DNA from: Cladorhizidae sp. MBARI D1340-BT2
Lineage: Eukaryota > Porifera > Demospongiae > Poecilosclerida > Cladorhizidae
Assembly: GCA_028752905.1 (NCBI GenBank)
Contig: JAQNBH010000005.1
Span: 7,729,829 to 7,793,828, forward strand
Reading direction: 5' to 3'
DNA length: 64,000 bases
Shown here: positions 33,235 through 45,800 of the stretch, in pieces
Layout: every line of letters starts with the position of its first letter
Numbering within the stretch: the first letter of the stretch is position 1
Notes under the pieces: generated by a model
The model's database searches: none
Seen by the model: only the letters and a program-made list of their open reading frames with translations
Told to the model about the DNA's origin: nothing
Position numbers and translations under genes: made by a program

Positions 33235-33858
33235 AGGCTACATAAGCTAGTACATATGTACACAGTAATCCATTATGAAGGCAGTTGGCAAGTTGGGTCC
33301 AGGATTTCACAGGAGGAGGCTGGGGATGTGTTCAATACCACCAAAGTTTTAATGATCTGTAAAGACTTGAAAAGGCATCAAATTTTAGATGTGCTATATC
33401 CCGTTCAATCCAGTGGATTCACTAACACCTGCATGGCTGGTAGACCTCACGTCAACTTTCAACTTGTACCCTTCCCCACAATTACGTTATGAAGGAAGGA
33501 CCTATGCATTGATGGCTGCTTGGCTGCTTCAATGAGCACAGCAAGCCGACTTTTAGGTTCCCAGAGGTAGTGGCACTACATTCAGATATTCACACGCTCC
33601 TCCCCCTCAGCCCAGGGCTGCAAGGGGTAATAAAAGTAAAACTACTTTGTCCCCCGGACACATCACGTGAGGCAACTTAGTTACCAAAAACAAAACAGTG
33701 CCAATGGGTGAACTTTAAACCTACAATAAAGTGTGCTTAGTTTGGAACAGATTTCTTCAACGCTATGGGCCTGGAAGCTACCTTGCTATGGTGAGATTAT
33801 TATAGTAAAGCTCTACCATAAATACACTGGGTGCCTTTATTCAAAAATCGTTACTTCA

Positions 33859-36800
33859 ATGAACATTACTCTGGACAGTGTGGATAACAGTGAATGGATG
33901 AGGAATGGTGACTTTGTTCCCAGTCGTCTCCAAGTCCAAGAAGATGCTGCAAACTCTGTTACTCTCATGAAGACCAGGCAGAACGTGGAGAATTCTGTTG
34001 GGCTTCTTACCTTGGCAGAGTAAGCAACGATAATCCCCTCTATTACTGCCTATCTTATATGCTCTGTCTATGCTCACTGGAAGCTGTGGTTCACTTTAAA
34101 CTCTTTAAACTCCTCTCTCCCCATGTTTTCAGCACTCAAGTGAGGGTGACTCTGACCAACGATACTAACAAAATCTTCAAGGCTCTGCAGTTAGTGGAAC
34201 CAGCGGGCAGCATCAACTTTGTGACAGGCATCAGAATAGCTCACGTATGTCACGAGCATGTGTGTTAATTACCAGGAGGTGTATGCATTACAGGATAACT
34301 AGCATAGGTTTAGTAGGTGTCACAGAAGGTCATAAAAACAGTCATCTAAATGTTGTAGGACAGGACCTTGAGCATTCAAAACTACCTATTCTTATACTAC
34401 ACATCACATGATCTGTGGCTAATTTGATTGGTTAATAACTATAGGTTACATAAGCATATAACCTACACTTTTAATCGCATGTAGTTTAGCGCATGCGCAA
34501 TGTAGTATAAGTAAGATAGCCTATACTCCACTCGCGGGTTATGCGCCATGTAACCTACTTGTTTGCGTTACATCACTCGGCTTCGCCTCGGGGTAACCGC
34601 AAACTCGTAGGTTACATAGGCGTATAACCCACTCTTTTGAATAGGCTATCCTATACATAGTTTTAAAATTTTTAAATGAGCATGTGATATTTTTTTAGTT
34701 TTCTAATGCAAACTAGTAGAATTGAAACTAGTAGAATTGAATCATTGTGAGGTAAAAATGAAAAATGCTATCGAATATATGCGGAAGTTATGCTTGCAAC
34801 AACTTGCAACAAGTAATTACTTGCAACAATAACTGTCATGTGAAATGTTAGTCAAGGTCTTCAAAAGGGTCAATCTCTATGGTTGCATCTTCCTCTTCCT
34901 CCAGAGCTTCAATAAGACCTACCTCTCTAGGAAGCCACCACGAATAAATTCCAACTTCAATTTCAAAGATAGTCATATGCCGACATTATCCACTCCATGC
35001 CAAGTGGTTTCCTAGTAGAGAGCTTCAGGTTCCTTTCCTTCTTGTGCCTGAAAACTGGTGATCCTTTACCGTCTTATTCACAGATAGATCCAAAGGTTGA
35101 AGGTCATCAGTGCAATTGCTAACAATATGTTCTCCAAGTGAAGCGACTCCATCTCGTCATCTTTGTGGCTCTGAAGGTATCAAAGATGACCACTACCATG
35201 TGCTCTTCACCTTGACCAAGATCCCTGCAGAAACACATAGAATTGTAATGTTATTGACAGATCTGATACTTGTCTATGAATTAGCCCAAGGATTAAGGGG
35301 ACGTCAAATATTTCTGGAAAAGAGGTTGAAGTGTGGCACCTTTCTGTGTTTCACTAACACAGCACCTGAAGGGGAAGAAGATGGCCGTTGAACCACTGAG
35401 TGTACCAGCAACAGTGACTGTTACTTGATTGACGTTTGTCCCAAACTCCAGCAGTTTTAACTTGTGGTGAACCTCGCTAAGCTTGTGTCCACTGAGAAGC
35501 AGGAACAGTATTTGTGCCTTGATCCCAGTTGATCACTAGTTGAGGAGGTATCTTCACATCTGTGACTGCTCTCTTGATTTTCTTCAAGTAGGCTTTTTTT
35601 GCTAAATCAAACTCTGCTTTGGAGAGTGTTGTCTTTGTTTTGGTAGAAGCCTTCCTTTGAACAAAACCTATTCGTTTAAGTAATGAATATGCCCAAGCTA
35701 GTGAAAGGTGAATGTGACCGCTATAATCAGTCAGCATTGTGCGATCAGTAGCCTTAACAATTCCTTCTGCTGCAGCTGTGATGGTTCAAGAAACTCTAGC
35801 CATTCTCAACGATCTCACATATTGCTGAACCTTCTAATCAAGGTCTCCTAGTTTCTTTTTGGAAGGTGAGAAAATTCTTGTTCAGGCCCTTCCTCTTAAT
35901 CTCTTCTTGATACCGTCTCTTGAAAAACCTCACTGTACTTTCTCCAAGAGTGGGAAATTCTTTGCTAAAGTGCCTCACAGCTGCTATATTACTGCACTGC
36001 ATTCTCATACTTGGAAATCTTTGCTCTTTGTGTAGGAATGGATTGAGAGTGTTTTTGCTTGCGTAAAGGTACTCTGTTTTGCTCTTCCTCCAGGATTTGC
36101 TAGATGGTAGGCATTATTTGCCTCCTTGTGAGAGCCTCTCCTAAACCAGTATCACTGCTTCTAGGTAGAGACTGTACCTTGGTAGGGACTGACCTAAGTA
36201 GGGACTGACTTAGGTAGAGACTGACCTAGGTAGAGACTGACCTAGGTAGAGACTGACCTAGGTAGGGACTGACCCAGGTAGAGACTGACCCAGGTAGAGA
36301 CTGACCTAGGTAGAAGGTAGGGACTGACTTAGGTAGAGACTGACCTAGGTAACAACTGACCTAGGTAACAACTGACCTAGGTAGGGACTGACCCAGGTAG
36401 AGACTGACCTAGGTAGCAACTGACCTAGGTAGGGACTGACCCAGGTAGAGACTGACCTAGGTAGCAACTGACCTAGGTAGGGACTGACCTAGGTAAGGAC
36501 TGACCCGGTAGAGACTGACCTAGGCAGAGACTGATCTACTGACCTAGGTAGAGACTGATCTAGGTAGGGACTGACCCAGGTAGAGACTGACCCACATGTA
36601 GGTAGGGGCTGATCCAGGTAGGGATTGACCTAGGTAGCGACTGACCTAGGTAGGGACTGACCTAGGTAGGGACTGACCCAGGTAGAGACTGACCTAGGTA
36701 GCGACTGACCTGACCTAGGTAGGGACTGACCTAGGTAGGGACTGACCCAGGTAGAGACTGACCTAGGTAGGGACTGACCCTGGTACAGACTTACCTAGAT

Positions 36801-39800
36801 AGGGACTGACCTAGGCAGAAACTGACCTATGTAGAGACTGACCTACTGACCTAGGTAGAGACTGACCTAGGTAGAGACTGACCTAGGTAGGGACTGACCT
36901 AGGTAGAGACTGACCTACGGACTTAGGTAGAGACTGACCTACTGACCTAGGTTGAGACTGACCTACTGACCTAGGTAGGAACTTACCCAGGTAGAGACTG
37001 ACCTAGGTTGAGACTGACCGACTGACCTAGGTTGAGACTGACCTACTGACCTAGGTAGAGACTGACCTACTGACCCAGGTAGAGACTGACTAGGTAGGGA
37101 CTGACCTAGGTAGATACTGATTTACTGACCTAGGTAGAGACTGACCTAGGTAGGGACGTAGGGACTGAAGCCGAAAACACTTGGAAATATCTGGTATATC
37201 ACACCCTCTTTTTCTAGCTTAATTTAAATAGTGTTTAAGCTAAAAGATTCGCAGTGTTAATTTCGGTATTTAGAACGGGTGACCCTCTCATGTTATTAAA
37301 ACATACAGTACACAGGCTGCTATGTATGGCCCTGTGCAGCAACACTGACTCTCCCAACCACCTGGGGCTTGCCTGGCGTGCCAATGATAGCTTGCTCTTA
37401 CTAGATGTGGTGTGGCACAATCACTCTTAAGAGGTAAAGGGTCACATTTTGTGAAGCAATTTCGTTCCAACAATCGGTCTATTCCGAGTATTTAGTTAGA
37501 TGATTCTATGTGTCAGATCCCTGAAGAATGATATCATAAGCTCCCCTAGGCTAGAAGAGTAAGGAACTCTCATCAACGCGACACTATACCACTAGACCAC
37601 AGACCTAGCTACCACACACTGCCAACTGTTTCGTATTCCAAGTGCTATCCTCCACGATATTTCCAGACTTAAGATCATGGGAGTGCATGGTGAATGTAGT
37701 AAGATAAAGAAGACCATGCCAATTCTCCATATGGCCAATCCTCCATTTGGTTTGACCTGACTGCCGATATTTCCTGCAAGGGTCTTCTCTCTGTTCTTCT
37801 ACTGTTTCATCTGTCCTCCATCATGATCATCTCCCTCCAGTCCTCTACTGACTAATGTGGCCAGTCAGCTGTTGTCTCTTGTCTTGCTCTACTGTCTCTG
37901 CAGTCATCAGCTCTCATGTCGTGCAGGAGCAAATGTGATACTGTCTCTGCAGTCATCAGCTCTCAGGAGCAAATGTGATTATCATTTCTTTTTTCACGTG
38001 TGTTGTGTGGCTATTCATATTTAGATAGGGGACCTGGCATCATCATGCATACAGTCACTCTTCACTCCAATTACCTAAGTGTGGGGTTCACTTTGCTGTC
38101 GAATAGTTCACACCGCACAATCACAACACTGCACATCAATACTTTTGTTGTGTGTGTATATGTATACGTATTGTTAAAATGACCTCAATATTCAACTTCA
38201 AATTTTATTCACTCGACGTTTCGACTAGATGCTATAGTCTTCATCACATTATTCCTGATGAAGACGAGAGCATCTAGTCAAAACGTCGAGTGAATAACTT
38301 TGAAGTTGATTATTGAGAAGGTCATTTTAATGTTATTATGTCAACTGAGAGTGAGAGTTCATTGAGAGATTACATATTGTTGTTATTGTTGTTGTTGAGT
38401 TGTGTTTTTGTGTTTTTAAAATCCTAGTTGGCATTGAAACACCGTCAGAATAAGAACCAGAAGGTAAGGATCATTGCCTTCATCGGGAGCCCTGTGGATG
38501 CTGATGAAAAGGAGGTGAGTGAACCATGTGACCCTCAGGAGAGAATCACCTGATTACTGGGGTAGAGTGGCTATAATGTTCCTCTTCTCTGGCTGTTTTC
38601 GTGTGTGTTATAGCTGATCAGGTTAGCTAAGCGTTTGAAGAAGGAGAAAGTGAACGTAGACATTATCAACTTCGGAGAGGATGTAAGTGGCAAATAGTGC
38701 AGAGTGTTTCTTCCCCTCACCTGTGCCTTGATGTTCTTTCCTCCCAGGAGCTGAACGCAGACAAGTTGACCAAGTTTATCGATACTCTCAATGGGAAGGA
38801 ACAGACTAACCATCTGGTGACAGCCCACCCTGGACCTTTGCTCTCGGAGGTTCTCCTCTCCTCTCCCATCATGGCTGGGGAGGACGGGACTCCCATGGGA
38901 CAAGGGTTCGAGTTTGGGATAGACCCCACAGAAGATCCCGAGCTTGCTATGGTACGGTGGTGATAAATGGGGGTGTAAAATTTTAATTTTCTTCACCCTG
39001 TCACTTGTTTCTCGTCTCCTTACGTGCAACATACTACTCCTGCATTAACCTTTCTATCTATCACTTACACACCCTCTGCCTCGGTGTGGGTGTTTGTGTG
39101 TGTGGTGCGTGCACATGCATAGGTGCTGAGGGTGTCCATGGAGGAGCAGAGGCAGAGGCAAGAAGATGAGGCACGTAGGGCACACCAGCTTCAGGGGAAC
39201 TCTCAAGCCACCTCAGGTGAGGGAGGGAGGGAGGTGAGGCATTGGACAAGGAGAGAGGGAGGAGGTGGATAGAGGAGATAATGAACTATTCATTACTAGG
39301 ATGAATGCAAGACATGGCTTGGGTAGAGTGGGTGCTATCCCAGATGAAGACATCATTTTGGTTTGCTGGGTGGAGAGGGTGCTGGGCCCTACCTTGGGAA
39401 GCTCAGATAAAGACGTGATTTTGGTTTGCTGGGTGAAGAGGGTGCTGGGCCCTACCTTGGGAAGCTCAGATAAAGACATCATTTTGGTTTGCTGGGTGGA
39501 GAGGAAGCTCAGATGATTTTGGTTTGCTGGGTGGAGAGGGTGCTGAGCCCTACCTTGGGAAGCTCAGATAAAGATGTGATTTTGGTTTACTTTGGAAGGT
39601 TGGCAAAAACCAAAAATAACTGACCTAAAGGTTTTTATTTTAAGCTTTAGGACAGGACATCATTCAATTTCCCACCTATGTTCAGGACGGGTGACCAATG
39701 GAGGTTGGGCAGTCATGCATACTGGACCACGAGCATGCCCCTGTGAGGGTTCGCATGACGATTAGCTTGGTACACCTGGTTCATTAAAAATTTTAGTTAT

Positions 39801-42800
39801 TGCTGTTGTTGTATTGTTGTTGTTGTTGTTGTTGTTGTCTCCTTAGAGAGTGCTGGCACTGGAGAGGGAGTGTTAGCCCAAGCAGAACTGGCTGGTCTTC
39901 CTTACAACCCAGTAAGCTATCCACAGCTCTCCTTCACCATTACATATGCCTTGTGGTGCTCCCGTTTTCAAACATTCATAAAAACTTTGAGCAATTGAGT
40001 TACACGTCATTAGATAGCTCAATTCATGCTCTATTTAGCCAACAGGTTTGCATATTGCATACACCTAGGAACAAAGGAAAATAATATTGAATTCCACCTG
40101 TTCGCCAGTTTTGATGATCTCAAAATCAATCAACGCTAACGTTGAATGGAGATTTCTTGAGCAACAGGCTATGTGGAGCTAACTATAGTGTAGATTTGCC
40201 GATGAAGAGCTGAACCAACATATTCTACTGGCATTACTGAGCTATAGCAATAAGTATGTTGGTTCATCGATAGCATTTGTGATGTCAGGCAATGTCCAGT
40301 TGAATGCATGGCAAGGAATAATCTTTTGGGTGGACTGAATGCATGTGAACAATACAATACAAGCTCAAATAACAGGTTTGTCATGTTCTAGTTGCATAAA
40401 ATATCTACAGTGCGAAGAACAATAATCTTCAAACATTCGCGTAGTCATAATTTTTCATTGAAGCAATAGCTACATTTACATTGTGTTAATTAACAATAAA
40501 AATAAAAATAGAATATTTGAAAACCAATATATTCAGCATTATAAGCAGATGCGGTGTGTAGGTGTTGGTCATTGCTATATTAATATAAGAAGGACAAATA
40601 TACTACTTTTTTAAATTGGTGTAAAAGTGATTGTGGTACGTAATTTTAAATGGTAAAGGATCATCTAACTGGTTGTGGTCTTCATGGTTATTTCCTTTCA
40701 TTTTTGATTAAAAAAGTAATAAAAATAAATTTAGCAATTGTGTATATATATTTTGTGATTCATCATTAATTCGGGGGATATTTCCTAATATAAATTCTTC
40801 CCCCCTCCCCCAAGATCCTTAATTATTATCATCATATTTTTTCTTCGCTGCCATGCACCTTTATTGCAGGCTCTAGTTGCAGGGGTAACTCCAGTAAGTT
40901 CCATTTCTCTAATAATATATTGTTTTTGTCCACTTCCACTTTCTATACACCATATAGAGTTTTCTCTGTGCGATAGCTTGTAATGTAGTTGCTGTGTATG
41001 CATGCCACACATAATCTTGATCATGTTCCTGCCCAGGATGTGTTGGCCATGAATGATGAGCAGCAGTTGGCTATGGCCCTGCAGATGTCCTTGGCTACCC
41101 CAGCACCTCTGGGAGATGGGGAGGGAAGAGACGTGGGCATGGATGTCGGCGTCAATGAAGTCCTCCCTGGTGAAGAAGTCAGTGAGTCAGCGTCCACCGT
41201 GAGGAACACGGATTCTTCCAGTGTGGTCACACAGGTGCAGTGAATTACTATCTTGTCTTGGATGACTAATTTTATGTGTTGGAGTGTAAGTCGACCCCTT
41301 AAAAATGTGTTTAAAAATGTGCTTGCAAGTTTTCCCCCCCTTCCTTTTGTTGTTGCTGCTGCTGCTGCTGTTGTTGTTCTTAGGCAGATATGTGGACCAA
41401 ATGCGGAGTTTGGCCTGCAAGCATGAACTTGGTATAACTATAGACCAGTGTTTCCCAAAGTGGGCGATACCTCCCCCTCCTCTCCCCTCCAAGGGGCATA
41501 AAGAGACTCTAAAGGGGGGTTAAGGGAATGGGGGGGGCTGGGGGGGCTTTTCCATGTTCCTTAAAATTGTCATCTTTAACCCACTCACCGTCATAAGCGT
41601 ATATATACGTCCAAACCACATAATTATCGGTGAAAAATCATTAAAAAATCAATCGTTCGGTTGTAAATTAAGATATGAATATCAAAAAATTGCTCGATTC
41701 TTGCTCTACGTATGTGCCGAATATAAGAGCCGTACGGGTTCGGTAACTAAGGTAAAGTAAAATTGAAATCGCTGACCGTTCATAAGTTGGAAATGACGGT
41801 CAGACTAACTTTAGACCAAGTTCTTTCTAGGATTCAAGACGACGACGACGTCCTATCAGAGGACGAAAGTAGCAGCGAGGAAGGTGAAGTAATCTATTCC
41901 TAACTTGGGAAGAGTAGCATTGATCCTGAAATTGTGCTATCGATGGGTGGGAGATACTTTTTGGACAATTTTCTTCTGGCGAGAGCGGTGCCGCTCGATA
42001 GTCTGTTTGGGCGGAGGAGAGTCTAGCAGTGACGAAGAAGACTATGCCAGTGAGTTTTGTTTACTTGCTAGCTAAGTAGCTAGCAAGTAAAGCATGTTCT
42101 GGATAGAATTGTTTAGCAGTTCTTTCGTCATATATAAATTCATTAGGTCGAGGAGGCAATACTTTTTGTTTATGTTGACATTATTCTTTTTAGGTATGGT
42201 GCAACCAACCCCATCACTGTCACCCTTCCTCAAAGCCACTTCTTGTGGAGTTCTTATTCCTTCGGTTCATACTCATTCAAAGCCTGTTGGTCAGCGTAGT
42301 CGCAGAACTAGAGGCAGTAGTAGAGCTAGGAGTAGTCAACTTGGACGTCTGAGTACACGTAGTCAAGTAACTTCCAGTATATTCATTTGGATACCTCAAT
42401 GGCTTCTTGTACCAGTCATGTTTGATGATACATACATTGTGTACCAAGTGTTATAAGAGTAAATGAAATGTGAAAATATATATTCCTAGATGGTGTCTAT
42501 ACATTACATTGTGGTAGTGTGTGTAGTGTATAGTGTATGGTAGTGTGGCACAATGATGTCTTCTTGTATGCTGGCCAGTATCTTATCAAGCCTCCTTCAC
42601 TGTCTGAGTGGCTGAAAACAACTTGATTATCTACCATACTAGAGGGGGAAATGAAATAAGGCCATATACGTGTGTGCACGTACATAGATCATATTACTAC
42701 AATTGTTAATTATCTGTGAAACCAGAACTCAAAACTTCTAATTAGATTCATGACATTGTGGTTTGTTTCTATGGCAACTGTAGGTTACCACAATGTTGGT

Positions 42801-45800
42801 CATTATAAGGGCTTTCATGTGAACTATGGTTGCTAAGGACTTTAGTCAACCTTTGCTGAAATAGCATTGCATATGTCTATGCAAGTCAATTTTTTGTAAT
42901 TTTTCAAAATAAAGTCAACGGTGAAAGGGTTAATCTAACCACAAGAATCACATTTTATCAGTACATTTGCACAGATTAAAAGCTGTTCCACATTCCTGCC
43001 CACATTAGATCAATAGTAATAGCCTTTCATGGATGAGAGTCAATGAGGTTTAATCTGCTTTCGCTATTATTTTCAACTGTGCACAGTTAATAAGAATTCT
43101 TGAAGGCTTCTCTCTTGGGTCTTAAACACACTAAAGGAAGGGATGCTAACGATGTGCTCAGGGAGCCAGGGGGGGGGGGGAGCCCAAAAAAGTTTGGTAA
43201 ACACACTGCTGTACATAGATCATGGCCCAAGGAATAGTTACAGAAGTGGAGCCACTTAATAATTAGTAATAAAATCCTTCATGTCATGTTGCCCGGCTAT
43301 CAAAAGCTATTTTGGGATACATTTAAATTTCTTCATTGTTCAAGCAAATGTTGCCATCAACTTTGAAAGTTTTTTCCCGCGGTATGCACTCGGGTTTGTG
43401 CAGCAATGGCCCGTGTCATTGTTTTCTACTACCTGCCATGAAGTGGTCCACCTCTCGGGTACAACCCGCTATCTTCCTTCGCATTTTTTTATTATTTTTA
43501 TTATTATTTTTTGCAGCCCCCACAGTGAAGTGAAGTAGCTCTCGCGATGCATGGCTGGCTTTGGGTGGGGTAATCCACTTGGGTTTCCAGTTGAGTTGAG
43601 GTGGTGACTGGTCAACCCATGTCGAAGGGCAACACTCTACGCTTTTCCCGAACAGAGGTTACCTTGAGTCATCTTGATAAACTCTTGGTAAGCTGTACTA
43701 TGGCTTCTTTGGTTGGTGGGACTGGCATGTGGATCTCTCTTCTTTGCGAACAGCTCTTGTGAAGCATTGTATATTAAGTCATGAATAGACAGGAACGATG
43801 CTTCCCAAGTAAGTATTAGAACGTATAACAAAAGAGAGAGAGAGGATACACAGAAGCAGTTCAGGCAGAGAAGTGCCGCATGTTGTAAAGCTCTTGTCTT
43901 GTAGCCACCTTGAAAGACATCCACGAATGTTGGACACCACAGCTGCGAATATGTTGAGGGAATCTCTGAAAAAGCAGTAGAAAGCCATTGCAAAGTGAAA
44001 GCACAGAAATTGACTTCTCAAGTAGCATCGTCTATCAAAAATCTAGCGTTCAACACTTTTCCTTCTTTGTTATGCATCTCTCCTTGAAAGTAAAATTTGA
44101 TACACACTCCTTGTTGTTGCTCTGATCAAGATCTCTGAGGTGATTGTAGGTTTCTCTTCCCATGGGACGGCCTGTTTTGCTTGGCCACCCTTTATGCCCT
44201 TCAGCACCTGTTGGAGGCCAGCCCAGTTGCCTATCTTGGGATCTGGCAAAACCCTCTCCAATATGTCTGATGTCTGATAGATTTTTATCTAGCACTGCGT
44301 GGATGTGGACCTATTGGTGTTGCAAGGTGGGAAGTGGATTCTGGTCAAAAGCTGGTCAAAGTTCTATATTGTCTCTTTGCTGTAGCACATGACTTCTGTG
44401 TTGAGGGTGCTAAACTCTGCTGTCCACCTCAAGGTCCAGGCTGACTTGGTGATCAGCAGTGTACCCATGACCTCCCTTGTGATGGCTGAGGGGACTGGAT
44501 CTGCTTGTGGGAAGAGTGTGTGGAAGAGTAACATATTGTCCTCCGACAGGGCATCTGCTAGTCTGTTTTATACTCCAGGTATGACGAGGTGCATGACTTC
44601 CTTGCCCCGGCTGGTTTCTTTTGTTGGCCATTGAAGCCACTGCTCCATTGTCGCATTGTCGCACCTTACTTGAATCATCCTCCTGTCCATCTGTGCCCCC
44701 AGATGGCCGCAGCTGTTACAATTGGGACTTGTTCCTTCCCCCTGCTGTGAATATGTTTAGTGGGCTCCGCCCATGTTGGCAGGACCCACGACTCTTTTCC
44801 ACTTGGAGCTCCACAGCCCTGGTCACATGATGCATCTGAGATGATCCTGCTGTCCTGGTTTTGCTGCTTTTCATCATAGCTGTCCTGTTTGGCTGGCCTG
44901 CTAATTGGTGCCACCACTCAATGTCTAATCAGCCTAAGCGATCGAAGTGGTCAAGCTGCATTACGAAGTTGCTAGATCGACAACAGTCTGCGTAAAAACT
45001 TCCCAATGCCCGAAGACTCCAAATGTTCCAATGTACGTCCACAACTCCAAATGTTCCAATGCACGTCCACAACTCCAAATGTTCCAATGCACGTCCACAA
45101 CTCCAAATATTCCAGTGCACGTCCACAACTCCAAATATTCTAGCGCACGTCCACAACTCCAAATATTCCAATGCACGTCCACCACTCCAAATATTCCAGC
45201 GCACGTCCACAACTCCAAATATTCCAATGCACGTCCACCGCTCCAAATATTCCAGCGCACGTCCACAACTCCAAATATTCCAATGTACGTCCACCGCTCC
45301 AAATGTTCCAATGCACGTCCACACAAATGTTTCAATGCATGTCCACCACTCCAAATGTTCCAATGCACGTCCACAACTCCAAATGTTCCAATGCACGTCC
45401 ACAACTCCAAATATTCCAGTACACGTCCACAACTCCAATATTCCAATGCACGTCCACAACTCCAAATGTTCCAGTGCACGTCCACAACTCCAAATGTTCC
45501 AATGCACGTCCACAACTCCAAATGTTCCAATGTACGTCCACAACTCCAAATGTTCCAATGCACGTCCACAACTCCAAATGTTCCAATGCACGTCCACAAC
45601 TCCAAATGTTCCAATGCACGTCCACAACTCCAAATATTCCAGTGCACGTCCACAACTCCAAATGTTCCAATGCACTTCACAACTCCAAATGTTCCAATGC
45701 ACGTCCACAACTCCAAATGTTCCAATGCACGTCCACAACTACTCTGTTTCTCTATTGCAGTAAGTCAGTAATTGTCAATGATGCAATCAAGTAACTCACA

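Noticed and set aside
37581..37610. tRNA gene suggested by an A box
   Set aside because: No anticodon arm, T arm or B box could be fitted.
44929..45794. Frames of 200-274 codons on both strands
   Set aside because: They are translations of the 28-bp array; the same units are open on both strands.
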